Shown here piece after piece: positions 51,170-64,000 of a DNA stretch of 64,000 nucleotides. Positions within the stretch are counted from its first letter, which is position 1; each line of letters begins with the position of its first letter. This DNA is from Oasisia sp. SBJ-2009 (Eukaryota > Annelida > Polychaeta > Sabellida > Siboglinidae), in contig OZ024865.1 in NCBI GenBank assembly GCA_964017155.1, forward strand, positions 15,765,833 to 15,829,832. The letters run 5' to 3'. A model generated the notes under the pieces. That model had not been told where the DNA came from and ran no database searches. It saw only the letters and a program-made list of their open reading frames with translations. Made by a program: the position numbers and the translations under genes.

Positions 51170-52926
51170 CCTGAGCAATCCAGAATCCTCAGTGAGTTTG
51201 ACGAAAGTTATCGCACACCCGTCCTGTGAATCATGAGCAAGGACACGCAAGACAGGAAACCTTTAACAAAATAGGTTACCAACATGTGCAATGTGATTGT
51301 GGCAATGGGATATCCGTTCATGGATTCATCCAACGATTTAATGACTTTAATGGACACTTACTACTGCATGAACGAAATGGTGGTGCCAGCACTACACTCA
51401 ATGGAACATGTGCTTATTAAATTATTAAATTAAAGATGTGCTTATTAAAAGGAAGATATATATCACACAAGGCCATCAAAGAACTGCTACTTGACTTTGA
51501 TAAAGTATGACAAACTGGAAAGCAAAACAACAGTTTCAACGACTGAAGAGTGACAGCTATCTCTTCTGCCAGCTATTCATTGCTTCACAAGATCATAGCA
51601 GCAGACTGGATGAGTATTTTTCCACACGAAAACCATCCATGGCCGCCAACATTGTCAATGCATGGGAAACTTCGACTATCGAGCACCAAACATGAGTTGT
51701 TGAATTATAGCATTGCACCAAATTCCCAACAAGAAACACCCTCTCATTTTGATGCCAATGTGTTCGATGGTGCCATGCTGTGCAGTGCATGCCCTGCCAC
51801 TAGACAACACAACAACATTCGGTGAATACAATGACACCTTCTTCATTCCCTGGACCGAAAGAGACGCACAAGGCTGTTCTACGATTGATATCATCTGGGA
51901 CACATACTGATCTGACAGATTGATGGCCACAACCCGAAAAACAATTAGGGAAAGGCACACGCAGAAAAGTGTCCGGCAATTCCAAATTGCCAATGTTCTT
52001 TGCGTGGTTCTTACAAGATACCACAAACAAGGAAGAATTGTTCAATCTCCTGAGAGAAGATGTAGTCAAACATGACTACGCACCAAGTAAGGATGACTAC
52101 ATTACCAGTGGTTCACATGTAAAGTCGAATAATGCTGACATATCGATGAGGCAGACAGCAGAATATGTTTACATGTAGATGATGCGCTGAATAAGGGGGC
52201 CAACTATTGTTCTAGTCAGAAGTGTAGACAAATAAGTGGTTGTCATTTTGGTTGGAATCTTTCACGAAATTGCCCAGCACCGTCCAGAAATGCAGATATC
52301 GGTCGGCTTTGGCACAGGCAAGCACTTCCGCTACTATCACATCAACTCAATAGGCCAAGAAAGCTGCCGTACGTCCCTTATTTCACTCCTTCTATGGTTC
52401 TGATAAAACGTCCCAGTTCAACGGTAAAAGGCAAAAAGTCAGCTTGGAAAGCAAGGAAAACATATCCGGCAGCCACTGCTGGGTTCGCCAACGCGTCTCA
52501 GGATGGATGTGTTCCTTTGGAATTCACATCTGCACCATTCAGAATGATTGAACGGTGTACACGTATCATGTACGACAGTACGACAACTTCGCGAAGATGT
52601 TTTTCCAATGACGATTAAGATGTTGGATAGCTTCCTCTGACCGACAGAGAACTGTTTCAACACTCAAACCAATGCTTATTCAAGCCAGGATCTGGAGAAA
52701 CAGCCTGAAGCCTATCATTGCTGCACCCAACCATGAAGGCTTTGTCTGGACAAGAGAACACACCAACTGGCGTCCAGTTTGGACAACACTACCAGCTGCT
52801 GTTGTAGGTTGTAGAGAACTGATCAATTGTGGTTGCAAGGCTGATCCCACTAGTGCGAAGAAATGCAGATGCAAGACCGCCGGGGTCACATGCACAACAC
52901 TCTGTTTCTGCCGTGGACTTTGTTAA
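51170..52926 (+). pseudogene. Decayed multicopy gene with CXC-type Cys-rich tail
   Basis: Several + frames line up with one long protein broken by shifts. In order: SDSYLFCQLFIASQD (about 51,550), AWETSTIEHQT (about 51,660), a FDGAMLCSACPA region, DIIWDTY (about 51,885), GNSKLPMFFAWFLQDTTNKE (about 51,972), an EADSRI motif (about 52,147) and VGFGTGKHFRYY (about 52,298). The tail is LINCGCKADPTSAKKCRCKT then CTTLCFCRGLC (about 52,815-52,925). I recall this arrangement from large, uncharacterised, multicopy metazoan proteins suspected to be element-borne; the name and function are not known to me. It is in the sense orientation in a gene 2 intron and clearly non-functional. Confidence 0.6.
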
Positions 52927-53824
52927 GAACAAGCTCATTGTAGTAGCGTGTGAGTTATTGGTTAACAGTGGATGTGAGAATCACCACTGCAATTAGTTAA
53001 TCAACGGAGTAAATGTGAGTGCCTCTATGAGCGTAGATGTGCACTACGTATCGGTACCCAATGTCATAGTATATGCGTACAGCTACGTGTGCACATTGAA
53101 ATTATAATAATTAGATTTGAGCATATTGGTAGCCATTTTTTATTAATGCAAATTGTATGAAGTACAAAATATAAAATAGAGTTTTGAAGTCATAAACCTT
53201 CTCCTCTACCCTTCGAAATACAAACTTTGTTACATTGTTAATAGATGATAACATTGGAATTATAAAATATTTAGTTTTTTGACCTTCGTCTGACATTGAC
53301 CTTTACCTTTAAATTTGGGCCGCACAATCTCAGATGTTGTATAGTACCATAAGATATATGTGTGCAAAATATTGTTTGAACACATTGAACCTTTGGTAAA
53401 ATTGCTCTGATAACCAATTATGATATATGTGTTTGCTCTTTTGTCTGCAATTTTGAATTGATGCAAATTAGATAACCATCCCATGGAAAGATGTTGCTCT
53501 GCAAATAAATGAACTTTCGAAAACTTAACAAATCAATTAAATTTGAGATATTGGAGAATATGATTGATCTTTGACCTTGACCTTATCCTTTGTAATCGGG
53601 CCACCCCCTCTAAAACATGTTACATGGTCCTAAGGTGCCAAATGTGGTGCTTTGTCCCAGGCTCCTCGCCAGTTTAAGATCAACATTATTTGGAACCAGT
53701 AGTCATATTAATTGTAATGGCATAAGATGCAGGATTGCAAACAATGACAGAAAGTTCCACGATGACAACCCATAACATAACGACCATATGGCGACCATAA
53801 CATTTGAGATTCCTGAATGAAACA
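52927..53824. other. Intronic, nothing recognised
   Basis: Includes a TTGACCTTTACCTTT/TTGACCTTGACCTTATCC pair (53,278 and 53,571), possibly ends of an unknown repeat. Confidence 0.35.
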
Positions 53825-54015
53825 CCATTACCAGAGTATATGCATTGGCTTGTTCACTGACCAGAGTTAATGTGTTGGACTGTTCCCCAACTGGAGTGAA
53901 TGTTTTGGATTGATCACCCACAAGAGTGAATGTGTTGGACTGTTCACTCACGAGAATATATATATTGGATTGTTCACTCACAAGAATGTATGTGTTGGAA
54001 TGCTCACCCACCAAA
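53825..54015. repeat. 30-bp minisatellite, block 3 (diverged)
   Basis: About six units related to block 1 (GTGTTGGACTGTTCACTCAC), beyond the decayed CXC gene and close to the acceptor of propeller exon 4. Confidence 0.85.
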
Positions 54016-54176
54016 GTCAGTAAATAGTTGTATACCTTGTTAGGCAGAAACATGATTCCCTCTTCCCTAGACATTGTACTTCTATCCTCGTCACAAGTTT
54101 ACATATACCGTGTGCAGGAAGATATATTCATATATGTGAAAAGTATTTCAATAGTTCATTCGTGTTGTGTTTGTAG

Positions 54177-54325
54177 GCAGCTCTACTATTGTTGCATGGA
54201 CACCGGCATAATTATGAAAACTGCCCTTGATCGACCTAGACCTACCACTTTTATATCCGACATAGATAGACCTACTGGGATTGCTATCGACAACTTGCAC
54301 TCACGTGTGTGCTGGACATCCTTTG
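54177..54325 (+). CDS. Gene 2: YWTD propeller exon 4
   Basis: A 149-bp exon, phase 2 in (after TGTTTGTAG) and phase 1 out (TTTG|GTAAGT). It encodes QLYYCCMDTGIIMKTALDRP, then RPTTFISDIDRPTGIAIDNL and HSRVCWTSF. With the end of exon 3 the blade reads IYSIAIDQLNRQLYYCC; the next blade is TGIAIDNLHSRVCWTSF. Position and spacing match LDLR class B repeats, with YYCC and CWTS at the YWTD place. Two adjacent Cys in the strand are unusual for this fold. Confidence 0.86.
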
Positions 54326-54702
54326 GTAAGTAAAAAGGTGTTTCAGATTTATCTTTTTAAATCATCTTAACGTAAGTCACTGTTATGCTTAGTTAAAACT
54401 AGAATAGCATCATTGTGGTTCTCAAGTGCTGTCATGCATGTTCTCATGACACTGCCTGGGGTTGTTCCATATTAGTGATTCATGTTTGTGATTCTAATTC
54501 CAACCACAATATAACGGTTTTGATGCCAACACATAAAAAAGTTTGATCCCACAAAATATTAACCATTTTAATACTAGAGCCCCTTGAATTTGTGATGACT
54601 GAATACTGCATTCCCGGTAACTTTACATAAAAATCGCATGCATCACGTCAACTCAAGATTTCAGTGGCAAATGTGTATTTTATTACTAGGAACAATAATA
54701 TT

Positions 54703-56954
<2,252 letters not shown>

Positions 56955-57023
<69 letters not shown>
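56955..57023. repeat. (TA)n microsatellite
   Basis: Pure TA run. Confidence 0.96.
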
Positions 57024-57027
<4 letters not shown>

Positions 57028-57214
57028 TGTTCCTTAAAATTCAACTCTTGTGTGTTGTATTAATTCAGTAGTATAACACCGTAGACAGGATTGTACTTAC
57101 GCTGACAGTATAGTAAAAACAAACAAATGAGAAACATGAGAGAAGTAATTATAAAATTTAATAAATATAACTTGCGATAATGTTCTGGATTAAATGGGCA
57201 TTACACCACAGGGA

Positions 57215-58195
57215 ACACAACGATAATCATCTAGCTACATACATTCTCTTGTACCCGATAGTTTGTCTTTAACACAGCAATCATCACCTGGCTACATACA
57301 TCATTGCACCCGGTAGTTTATCTTTAAGACAACAATCATCACCTAGCTACAGACATCCTTGTACCCGGTAGTTTGCCTTTAAGACAACAATCATCACCTA
57401 GCTACATACATCCTTGTACCCGATAGTTTGTCTTTAACACAACAATCATCACCTAGCTACATATATCCTTGTAACCGGTAGTTTGTCTTTAAGACAACAA
57501 TCATCACCTAGCTACAGACATCCTTGTACCCGGTAGTTTGTCTTTAACACAACAATCATCACCTAGCTACAGACATCCTTGTTCCCGGTAGTTTGTCTTT
57601 ATCACAGCAATCATCACGTAGCTACATATATCCTTGTACCCGGTAGTTTGTCTTTAACACAACAAACATAACCTAGCTACATACATCCTTGTAACCGGTA
57701 GTTTGTCTTTAACACAACAATCATCACCTAGCTACAGACATCCTTGTACCCGGTAGTTTGTCTTTAACACGGCAATCATCACCTAGCTACAGACATCCTT
57801 GTACCCGGTAGTTTGTCTTTAACACAACAATCATCACCTAGCTACATACATCCTTGTACCCGGTAGTTTGTCTTTAACACAGCAATCATCACCTAGCTAC
57901 AGACATCATTGTACCCGGTAGTTTGTCTTTAACACAAGAATCATCACCTAGCTACATACATCCTTGTACCCGGTAGTTTGTGTTTAACACAGCAATCATC
58001 ACCTAGCTACATACGTCTTCTTTCACCCGATAGTTTTTCTTTAACAGAGCAATCATCACCTAGCTACAGACATCCTTGTACCCGGTAGTTTGTCTTTAAC
58101 ACAACAATCATCACCTAGCTACAAACATCCTTGTACCCGGTAGTTTGTCTTTAACACAATAATCATCACCTAGCTACAAACATCCTGTTGTACCC
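57215..58195. repeat. 55-bp minisatellite, about 18 units
   Basis: Unit core TCATCACCTAGCTACATACA, TCCTTGTACCCGGTAGTTTG, TCTTTAACACAACAA, with a spacing of exactly 55 bp where measured (57,336 to 57,391). It is the reverse complement of the array at 1,466-1,905. It ends about 155 bp before propeller exon 5. Confidence 0.96.
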
Positions 58196-58352
58196 GTTTG
58201 TCTTTGCTTTCTCTTTTAATTTTGATACCCTGCTAGAAGTTCTTCCCATCCATATTCTCTGTCTAGGCAGACATCCAAGTTACTACCATAGACACTTGAA
58301 GATGTGTCTTGTTCACTTTATTCATGGTTGTATCTTCGTGTTTTTGTTCCAG

Positions 58353-58479
58353 GCGGAGATTGTATATACTGTGCAGACTACAATGGTTCAAACAGTGTCG
58401 TTATTGCTGGACACAAAACTCTCCTTACACATGTCCATATTAAAGATGACACTGTGTTCTACACACGAATAAACTCCAG
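58353..58479 (+). CDS. Gene 2: YWTD propeller exon 5
   Basis: A 127-bp exon, phase 1 in (after TTTTTGTTCCAG) and phase 2 out (CCAG|GTAAGA). It encodes GGDCIYCADYNGSNSVVIAG, then HKTLLTHVHIKDDTVFYTRI and NSR. The CIYCADYNGSNSVVI part completes the blade begun in exon 4 (I..AD..GS....VI is the typical class B ending). LLTHVHIKDDTVFYTR is the core of the next blade. Confidence 0.85.
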
Positions 58480-58615
58480 GTAAGATACAAAACACTACCT
58501 GAAAGCAAACATGGTAAAATTCCAATTGTTAATGTGTTAATTTATTCGATTAATTAAAGTTAATTTAATAAACATTCTTTCGAAACCATAAATTTATTTA
58601 ATTTAGTTTGTCAGA

Positions 58616-58635
58616 GAGAGAGAGAGAGAGAGAGT
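58616..58635. repeat. (GA)n short microsatellite
   Basis: About 20 bp of AG repeats. Confidence 0.85.
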
Positions 58636-60069
58636 AATTTAAAAAAGAACAATTATATATGAAAACAATATTATTGGATATTAATACTACAGAAATGTTA
58701 ATTTATTATTATTATAGTTTTAAACAGTCCAGTTGTGATTGCCCCCAGTTTTCGAGAGTGTTGATAATCATAGTGCACATAAGACAGTGTGATACCCCTT
58801 AGCCACAGCCACGTAGCCACTCAGCCAGTCAGTCTTCCAGTCCAGTGAGAAGTTAGTAGGTCAAATTACATCACAAGAAAACAACAGTGAAAGTCATTGA
58901 GTCTATCCATATTCTTCTTCCCTTGATCCCTTGCTGGGTGGGGCCTATGTCACGTTCTCGACCTCCTGGGCTTTCCTTGTAAACTCCTTCCATACTGCCG
59001 ACTCATTAGTGACTGTCCATCCCACCCTTTACCAAACTTAATCTTAGTCCAGATTATATATATGCTAAAGTCCTCAGATTAGTGTTTTCGGAGAAAATTA
59101 ACCAAATCATAACTGCACTATGACAGTCAGAAAAAACGTTTAATTCGGTGATATATAGTGCAGTGTTTCAGTTGCCACTTAACTTGTTACTCTACGTAGA
59201 CCAATGTCACGCAACTAAGCTGAATAAGAACCAGCCTGAACCTGGCCACAAAGAGATTCTAATATGCACATTGAATAGTAGATTCCATTTCAAAAGTGAG
59301 TTACCACCCAGAATGTTCATGTTATGCAGTTAAAGTATCTAATAATTTCAACATCTAGCAACTGTTCCTGTTGAACCTGGTGACTATTCTACCCAAAGTA
59401 ACTTCTGTGTAACATATTTGTCATAAAAATGCTCCCCTTGAATGTGTGTATGTGTGTATTGTTATTTGTCTCAAAGATATTTGGCAACGCAGCATTTGTT
59501 CATCAGCAACAAACAGTAATTGTGGCACTACTATTCAACGATGCTGATCCACTGCTGTTTCTGTGAATTGATGTGTGCCTATTGTTTCACGCCACAAACA
59601 TACAAACGTTATTTTGTGAACATGATATACCAGTAGTCACAGTGGTGTTTTATAAAAAATAATATATTTTAAAAATGTGTTACCAAGATCATTATCTGAA
59701 CAGTGATATCCATATCTTAGAGTAAAAATATAATCTCAGAATGTTTTATATTGTAATGATGACAGAAGGTTGTGTAATATTATGTTTTGCTAACTGTCGG
59801 GCATTTCTCATTTCCTGTATTTGTTGTCTTCAATCATAAAACATTTCTGAACTGATTACAAGACAGTCTACAAGCGTTATTATTTCCTTGGTTCCCGTAA
59901 AATAGTTATGTGGTTGTTTGCTATCACCGCCAAATTCTGATAAATTAAATTATACACATATATGGGTGTGCTAATTCACACAAAAATAAGTTTGGTTAAA
60001 TCATGCATTGGTTTATACATTTATCAAGCCGAAATATTGATACCATGTTTAGTATGCGTTCTTTTTCAG
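58636..60069. other. Intronic, nothing firm recognised
   Basis: About 58,915-58,990 shares short blocks with 10,610-10,700. No exon seen before 60,070. Confidence 0.4.
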
Positions 60070-60152
60070 ACTCCGTTCAGTTCAGCTAGATAGTAGCCAT
60101 GATGCAGAGAGTAGCATTGACATCTCTGTTGGTGATTTAGCTGTGGTTCCAG
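60070..60152 (+). CDS. Gene 2: YWTD propeller exon 6 (closing strands)
   Basis: An 83-bp exon, phase 2 in (after TTCTTTTTCAG) and phase 1 out (CCAG|GTGAGT). It encodes LRSVQLDSSHDAESSIDISV, then GDLAVVP. RLRSVQLDS completes the blade of exon 5, and the GDLAVVP strand would close the ring. The six propeller exons total 759 bp (253 codons), about the size of one LDLR-type six-bladed propeller. The last 50 bp or so of this exon, with its donor, are copied several times just downstream. Confidence 0.82.
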
Positions 60153-60345
60153 GTGAGTGTCTTCCAGTGAGAGTATAATTCCCTCAATGTTGAGGATGTA
60201 GCTGGGGCTCCAGGTGAGTGTCATCTACTGAGAGTAGCATTCCCCTCAATGTTGTGGATGCAGCTGTGGTGGCCCCATGTGAGTGTCTACTACTGAGAGT
60301 AGCATTCCCCTCAATGTTGAGGTTGTAGCTGTAGCTCCAGGTGAG
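60153..60345 (+). repeat. Tandem copies of an exon 3' end plus splice donor
   Basis: Three units of about 61-65 bp follow the real donor. Each resembles the exon end: GAGAGTAGCATT, TGTTG, a GTAGCTGTGGCTCCAG-like end, then GTGAG. At least the first and third keep a usable CCAG|GTGAG donor. Using these later donors would run through an in-frame TAA in the first unit (GTG AGA GTA TAA), so extension would truncate the protein. Confidence 0.8.
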
Positions 60346-60574
60346 CTTTTCAACAGAAGCAGTGAATAAATGTTGTGGTACAAGTAAAAGGACAAACCTA
60401 CTTGCATACAATTATGCCATCTTCATAAATTGTTTGACAGGCTACCGTTAAAGTTTGTTATTAAGTGGGTTTAATATATTTGAAAACACTTCAAATAACT
60501 TACTAGCAATGACGTTACGTTTGTCGTTCCCATATACTACGCTGACGTTGACTTACACTTATAACATGTTTTAG

Positions 60575-60688
60575 GTATCGACGAATGTGTGAGCAGCCCA
60601 TGTCAAAATGGCGGTTCCTGCAGTGATGAAGTGAACATGTTCAGTTGCACTTGTGCCAGTGGGTACGAGGGCGCCACTTGTCAAACCG
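60575..60688 (+). CDS. Gene 2: calcium-binding EGF exon 1
   Basis: A 114-bp phase 1-1 exon after ATGTTTTAG and before ACCG|GTACGT. It encodes [20 protein letters not shown] and ends [11 protein letters not shown], with six EGF cysteines. The first calcium ligand position is G instead of D (GIDEC), so calcium binding may be weaker. [10 protein letters not shown] fits the hydroxylation consensus, CVSSPC the O-glucose and CQNGGSC the O-fucose consensus. It is closely related to gene 1 EGF 1. Confidence 0.92.
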
Positions 60689-61103
60689 GTACGTAATTGT
60701 GTAGAACACGGTGATATCCAAACCATACACGTTTTTATTTACATTATATTTTTAGTACGCATTATTTCTTTCTTTGTACAAGGGAATTATGTACTGAACT
60801 GTACTAGTGCGGTTCCCTGTGTATGTACTCTTGAGTATTTTAAATTGTGAACATTATGCAATAAAAACTAAATTTTGCAACTTTGTAGTTGTGACTAGAT
60901 GAGCTGAACCGTTCTCCACCCTCCCGGTTACATTGATATGTCACTGTCTTTCCAACTACAATGTTAGTAATCTTGCACTAATGATAACTGTGTAATGAAC
61001 GGATTTGTGCTATTTTATACGCATGGGTAATTTTATATTACGGCGCGAATCGGCGAAAATTCACGACGAATATTGAGTGGAACATAAAAACATACATTTA
61101 CAG

Positions 61104-62148
61104 ATACACATAAAAGTATGATCTAAGTGAAATGTGAAGGGATACTAATATAAAGTAGCCTGAAAAGGCACTATGTCGTATCACAGACCATCTCTACCTA
61201 AGTTAGCCGTGCCGCGTGCACATGTTCTTGCATCCTCTCACATGCCTGAGGATGAGAAGTAGGGAGGAAAGGAGGAATTGAAGAAGGGAGTGTGGTAGGA
61301 AGGAAGAGAGGAAGGGGCGGTGGGAGGGAAGTAGGGGTGATGGCTGCTATAAAGGAAAGGGGAAGTCACTGTACATGGGAAGACAGGACGGATGAGCGGA
61401 GGAAGGGAGGGATGGATGGAATGGAGGGAGATGGCGCGAGGGAGTGATGAATGTTTAGAGGAAGAGATGGCTGATAAAAAAGTTGAAGGCTAAACGGGAG
61501 AGATAGTAAAAATATGGGATAGGAGATGTGGTAACGAGAGGTATAGAGGGAGAAGAAGTTAGAAGGAGCGTTGGAGAAAGAGCGAGGGTTTATTTAAGGA
61601 GGAATGATGAACGAAGGCAGGACATCATGACGAGAGGTAGAGAGGAAGAAAGGGAACGGAATTGAATATATATGGTGTGTTGTTAAACTCATATGGAGAT
61701 TATGTCATTCGACGTTTTTGAAAATGTTATATATTACGTTGCAGTTTCTGTGTCAATTGGGTCCATTAGCGCTGTCAGCGATTTGGAACAGGACGGCGTT
61801 CGGTTATTTAGAATAATTCAATTCACGACTTTCTTCTGCGAATTCCAAGTTCCCATATTTGTGTAGTACAGACAGCGGTTCATTTAGACTAATTTAGGAT
61901 TTCCTGTATAAAGTGTGGTGTGTGCATTATTGCGATTGATTTGTTTGTAAGGCACAAATTTCTCCTTACGTAGATTTATATGTAGCGTAAACTTGTGTGT
62001 TGAATTCTTGTTGCAGAGAACGCTTTTAGCTCTGTAAGGTAAATCGGCCTGAAGTTTTTGCTACATTTGAATGTACCAAACTAGTAAGGTTTGCCGTGAA
62101 ATATAATCACTAATGAGGCAGATGTGTGCTGTGCCTATTTATTCAATT
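61104..62148. repeat. Dispersed 1.1-kb module, copy 2
   Basis: Colinear with 15,295-16,375: ATAAAAGTATGATCTAAG start, CACATGCCTGAGGATGAG, a purine-rich GGAAGG centre, GAACAGGACGGCGTTC, ACTAGTAAGGTTTGCCGT. It begins four bases after an intact-looking acceptor (TTTACAG|ATAC), exactly where gene 1 has its EGF 2 exon. Confidence 0.8.
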
Positions 62149-62149
62149 A

Positions 62150-62425
62150 GCGTGAGTGTCTTCTACAGAGAGTAGCATTCTCCTCAATGTTGAGGTTGTA
62201 GCTGTGGCTCCAGGTGAGTTTTTTTTACAGAAGCGTGGAATAAGTGTTGTGATACATGTAAAAGTACAAACCTACTTTATACAATTAGTATGAGTGTCTT
62301 CCACATAGAGTAGCATTCTCCTCAATGTTGAGGATGTAGTTGCGGCTCCAGTTGAGTGTATTATACAGAGAGAGTAGTATTCCCTCAATATTGAGGATGT
62401 AGCTGTGACTCCATGTGAGTATTTG
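62150..62425 (+). repeat. Second array of exon-end/donor units
   Basis: Units like those at 60,153-60,345 (GTGAGTGTCTTCTACAGAGA, then TAGCATTCTCCTCAATGTTG, GCTCCAG|GTGAG). They are carried along by the 2.07-kb tandem duplication, although no parent coding exon lies next to them. Confidence 0.75.
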
Positions 62426-62648
62426 TACGGAAGCGGTGAAAAGGTGTTGTGGTACATATAAAATTACAAACCTATTTTCAAACAATTATGCCATCTTCAT
62501 ATAATATTTGACAAGCTATCACAACTGTATGTTATTACGTGGGTTTAGTATATTTGAAGACACTTCAAATAACTTACTAGCAGCGACAATACGTTTGTCG
62601 TTGCCATATACTACGCTGACTTTTACTTACACTTATAACATGTTTTAG

Positions 62649-62762
62649 ATATCGACGAATGTTTGAGCAGCCCGTGTCAAAATGGCGGTTCCTGCAGTGA
62701 TGAAGTGAACATGTTCAGTTGCACTTGTGCCAGGGGGTACGAGGGCGCCACCTGTCAAACCG
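62649..62762 (+). CDS. Gene 2: calcium-binding EGF exon 2
   Basis: A 114-bp phase 1-1 exon before ACCG|GTGGGT. It encodes [20 protein letters not shown] and ends [11 protein letters not shown]. It differs from EGF 1 by only a few residues (D for G at the calcium position, L for V, R for S), so the duplication is recent. All six cysteines, the hydroxylation pattern and both O-glycosylation consensus sites are kept. The gene continues beyond the window. Confidence 0.92.
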
Positions 62763-63189
62763 GTGGGTAATGGTGTAGAAGTGTGATATCCAAACCATTT
62801 TATAAAAGTATTATACACGTTTTTATTTACATGATATGTTTAGTACGCATTATTTATTTCATTATATAAGGGAATGATGTACTGAACTGTTATAGGGCAG
62901 TTCCCTGTATGTGTGTACTCTTGAGTATACTAAATTGTGAGCATTGTGCAATAACAAAATAATTTTGCAACTTTGTAAGTGTGACTTGTTGCGCTGATCC
63001 GTTCTCCACCCTCCAGGTTAAACTGCTATGTCACTGTCTTTCCAACTTCAATGTTAGTAATCCTGCAGTGGTGATAACTGTGTAATAAACGGTTTTGTGC
63101 TATTTTATACGCATGGTAAATTTTACATTACGGAGCGTATCGGTAATAAATCATTAACACTGAGTGGAACATGAAAATATATATATTTA

Positions 63190-64000
63190 CAAATATTCAT
63201 AACATATGATTGAAGTCACATTTGAAGGTATATTAATATAAAGTAGCCTGAAAAGGCACTATGTCTCATCACAGTCCATCTCTATCTGAGTTAGCCGTGC
63301 CGCGTGCAAACGTTCTTGCTTCCTCTCACATGCCTGACGATGAGATGTAGGGAGGCAAGGAGGAACGGGAGAAGGGAGGAAGGGAGTGCCGTAGGAAGGA
63401 AAGGGGCGGTGGGAGGGAAGTAGGGGTGAAGGCAGGAATGCAGGAAAAGGGAAAGGCACTTTACGTCGGAGGATGGGGCGGCTGAGCGGAGGAAGGGAGG
63501 GATGGATGGAATGGAGGAAGAGAAGGCTGATGAAAAGAGTCAAGGATAAACGGGAGAGATATTAAAAATATGGGGTAGGAGATGTGGTAATAAGAGATTT
63601 AGAGGGACGGAAAGTTAGAAGGAAGGATGGTGAGAGAGCGAGGGTTTACTTAAGGACGAAAGACGAAGGAAGACTGGACATGATGACGAGAGGTAGAGAG
63701 GAAGAGAGGGAACGGAATTGAATATATGGTGGTTAGTTAAAGAGATATGGAGATTATGTCGTTCGACGGTTTTGAAACATTTTGCTGCATCGCTAGTTAA
63801 CGAAATACATATTAAATTTGCAGTTTCTGTGTCAATTGGGTCCTTTAGCGCTGTCAGCGATTTGAACCAGGACGGCGTTCGGTTATTTAGAATAATTAAT
63901 TTCACGATATTATTCTGCGAATTCCAAGTTACCATATTTGTGTAGTACATACAGCGGGTCATTTAGACTATTTTAGGATTTCCTCTACAAAGAGTGGTAT
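63190..64000. repeat. Dispersed 1.1-kb module, copy 3, cut by the window edge
   Basis: Colinear with copies 1 and 2 (AAAGTAGCCTGAAAAGGCAC, CTCACATGCCTGACGATGAG, GAACCAGGACGGCGTTC). Here the acceptor before it reads TTTACAAAT, so the AG is lost. Confidence 0.8.

Larger units (their letters stand above)
60153..64000 (+). repeat. 2.07-kb tandem duplication containing an EGF exon
   Basis: Unit 1 (60,153-62,149) and unit 2 (62,150 to beyond the window) each contain, in order, the donor-unit array, a conserved intron stretch, the EGF exon, another conserved intron stretch and the 1.1-kb module. EGF exon starts are 2,074 bp apart. Confidence 0.85.

Noticed and set aside
57215..58195. CRISPR-like regular array
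   Set aside because: Units of 55 bp repeat head to tail with no unique spacers, in an animal genome; it is a minisatellite.

Overview
This is a window of animal nuclear DNA. It has phase-compatible exons with GT/AG splice sites, extracellular domain exons (sushi/CCP, calcium-binding EGF, LDL-receptor-type YWTD propeller), many decayed retrotransposons and DNA transposons, and very long simple repeats. The mix suggests a marine invertebrate, most likely a lophotrochozoan and perhaps a mollusc. That is inference; nothing here names a species.

Two host genes are supported, both on the + strand. Gene 1 (about 2.0-13.17 kb, 5' end outside the window) is a chain of CCP exons, three EGF exons and a cysteine-rich terminal exon of unassigned fold. 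Nearly all complete exons are phase 1-1. Gene 2 probably starts with a signal-peptide exon at 22,918-23,032 in a CpG-rich stretch. It resumes at 40,238 with a small Cys-rich exon, then six exons (41,451-60,152) encoding about 253 residues, the size of one six-bladed YWTD propeller. Two Notch-type EGF exons follow (60,575 and 62,649), and the gene runs off the right edge. The roughly 17-kb first intron and the large later introns hold most of the transposons and satellites.

Layout. 0-13 kb: a TIR element, a 55-57-bp minisatellite, the duplicated CCP block of gene 1, a 1.4-kb TIR element, 1.5 kb of CA/CG hexamer repeat and a LINE. 13-22.7 kb: intergenic, with 600 bp of (GGGA)n, a 1.1-kb dispersed module and a degenerate LINE carrying an insertion. 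22.7-40 kb: first intron of gene 2, with five full or partial copies of a repeat bounded by (TA)n tracts (three forward, two reverse), a Tol2-like hAT composite of about 7.8 kb with nested hAT MITEs, LINE fragments and a decayed Ty3/Gypsy pol. 40-60 kb: propeller exons separated by minisatellites (32, 30 and 55 bp), LINEs and a decayed gene with a CXC-type tail. 60-64 kb: a 2.07-kb tandem duplication that added an EGF exon.

The most interesting signals are structural. Gene 1 shows an exon-block duplication whose breakpoint lies inside a CCP exon. Gene 2 has an intron in which the 3' end of a coding exon and its splice donor have been copied several times. The EGF exon, with its introns, is a shared module in both genes. 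Exon coordinates come from reading frames and splice consensus by eye; no transcript or database evidence was available.
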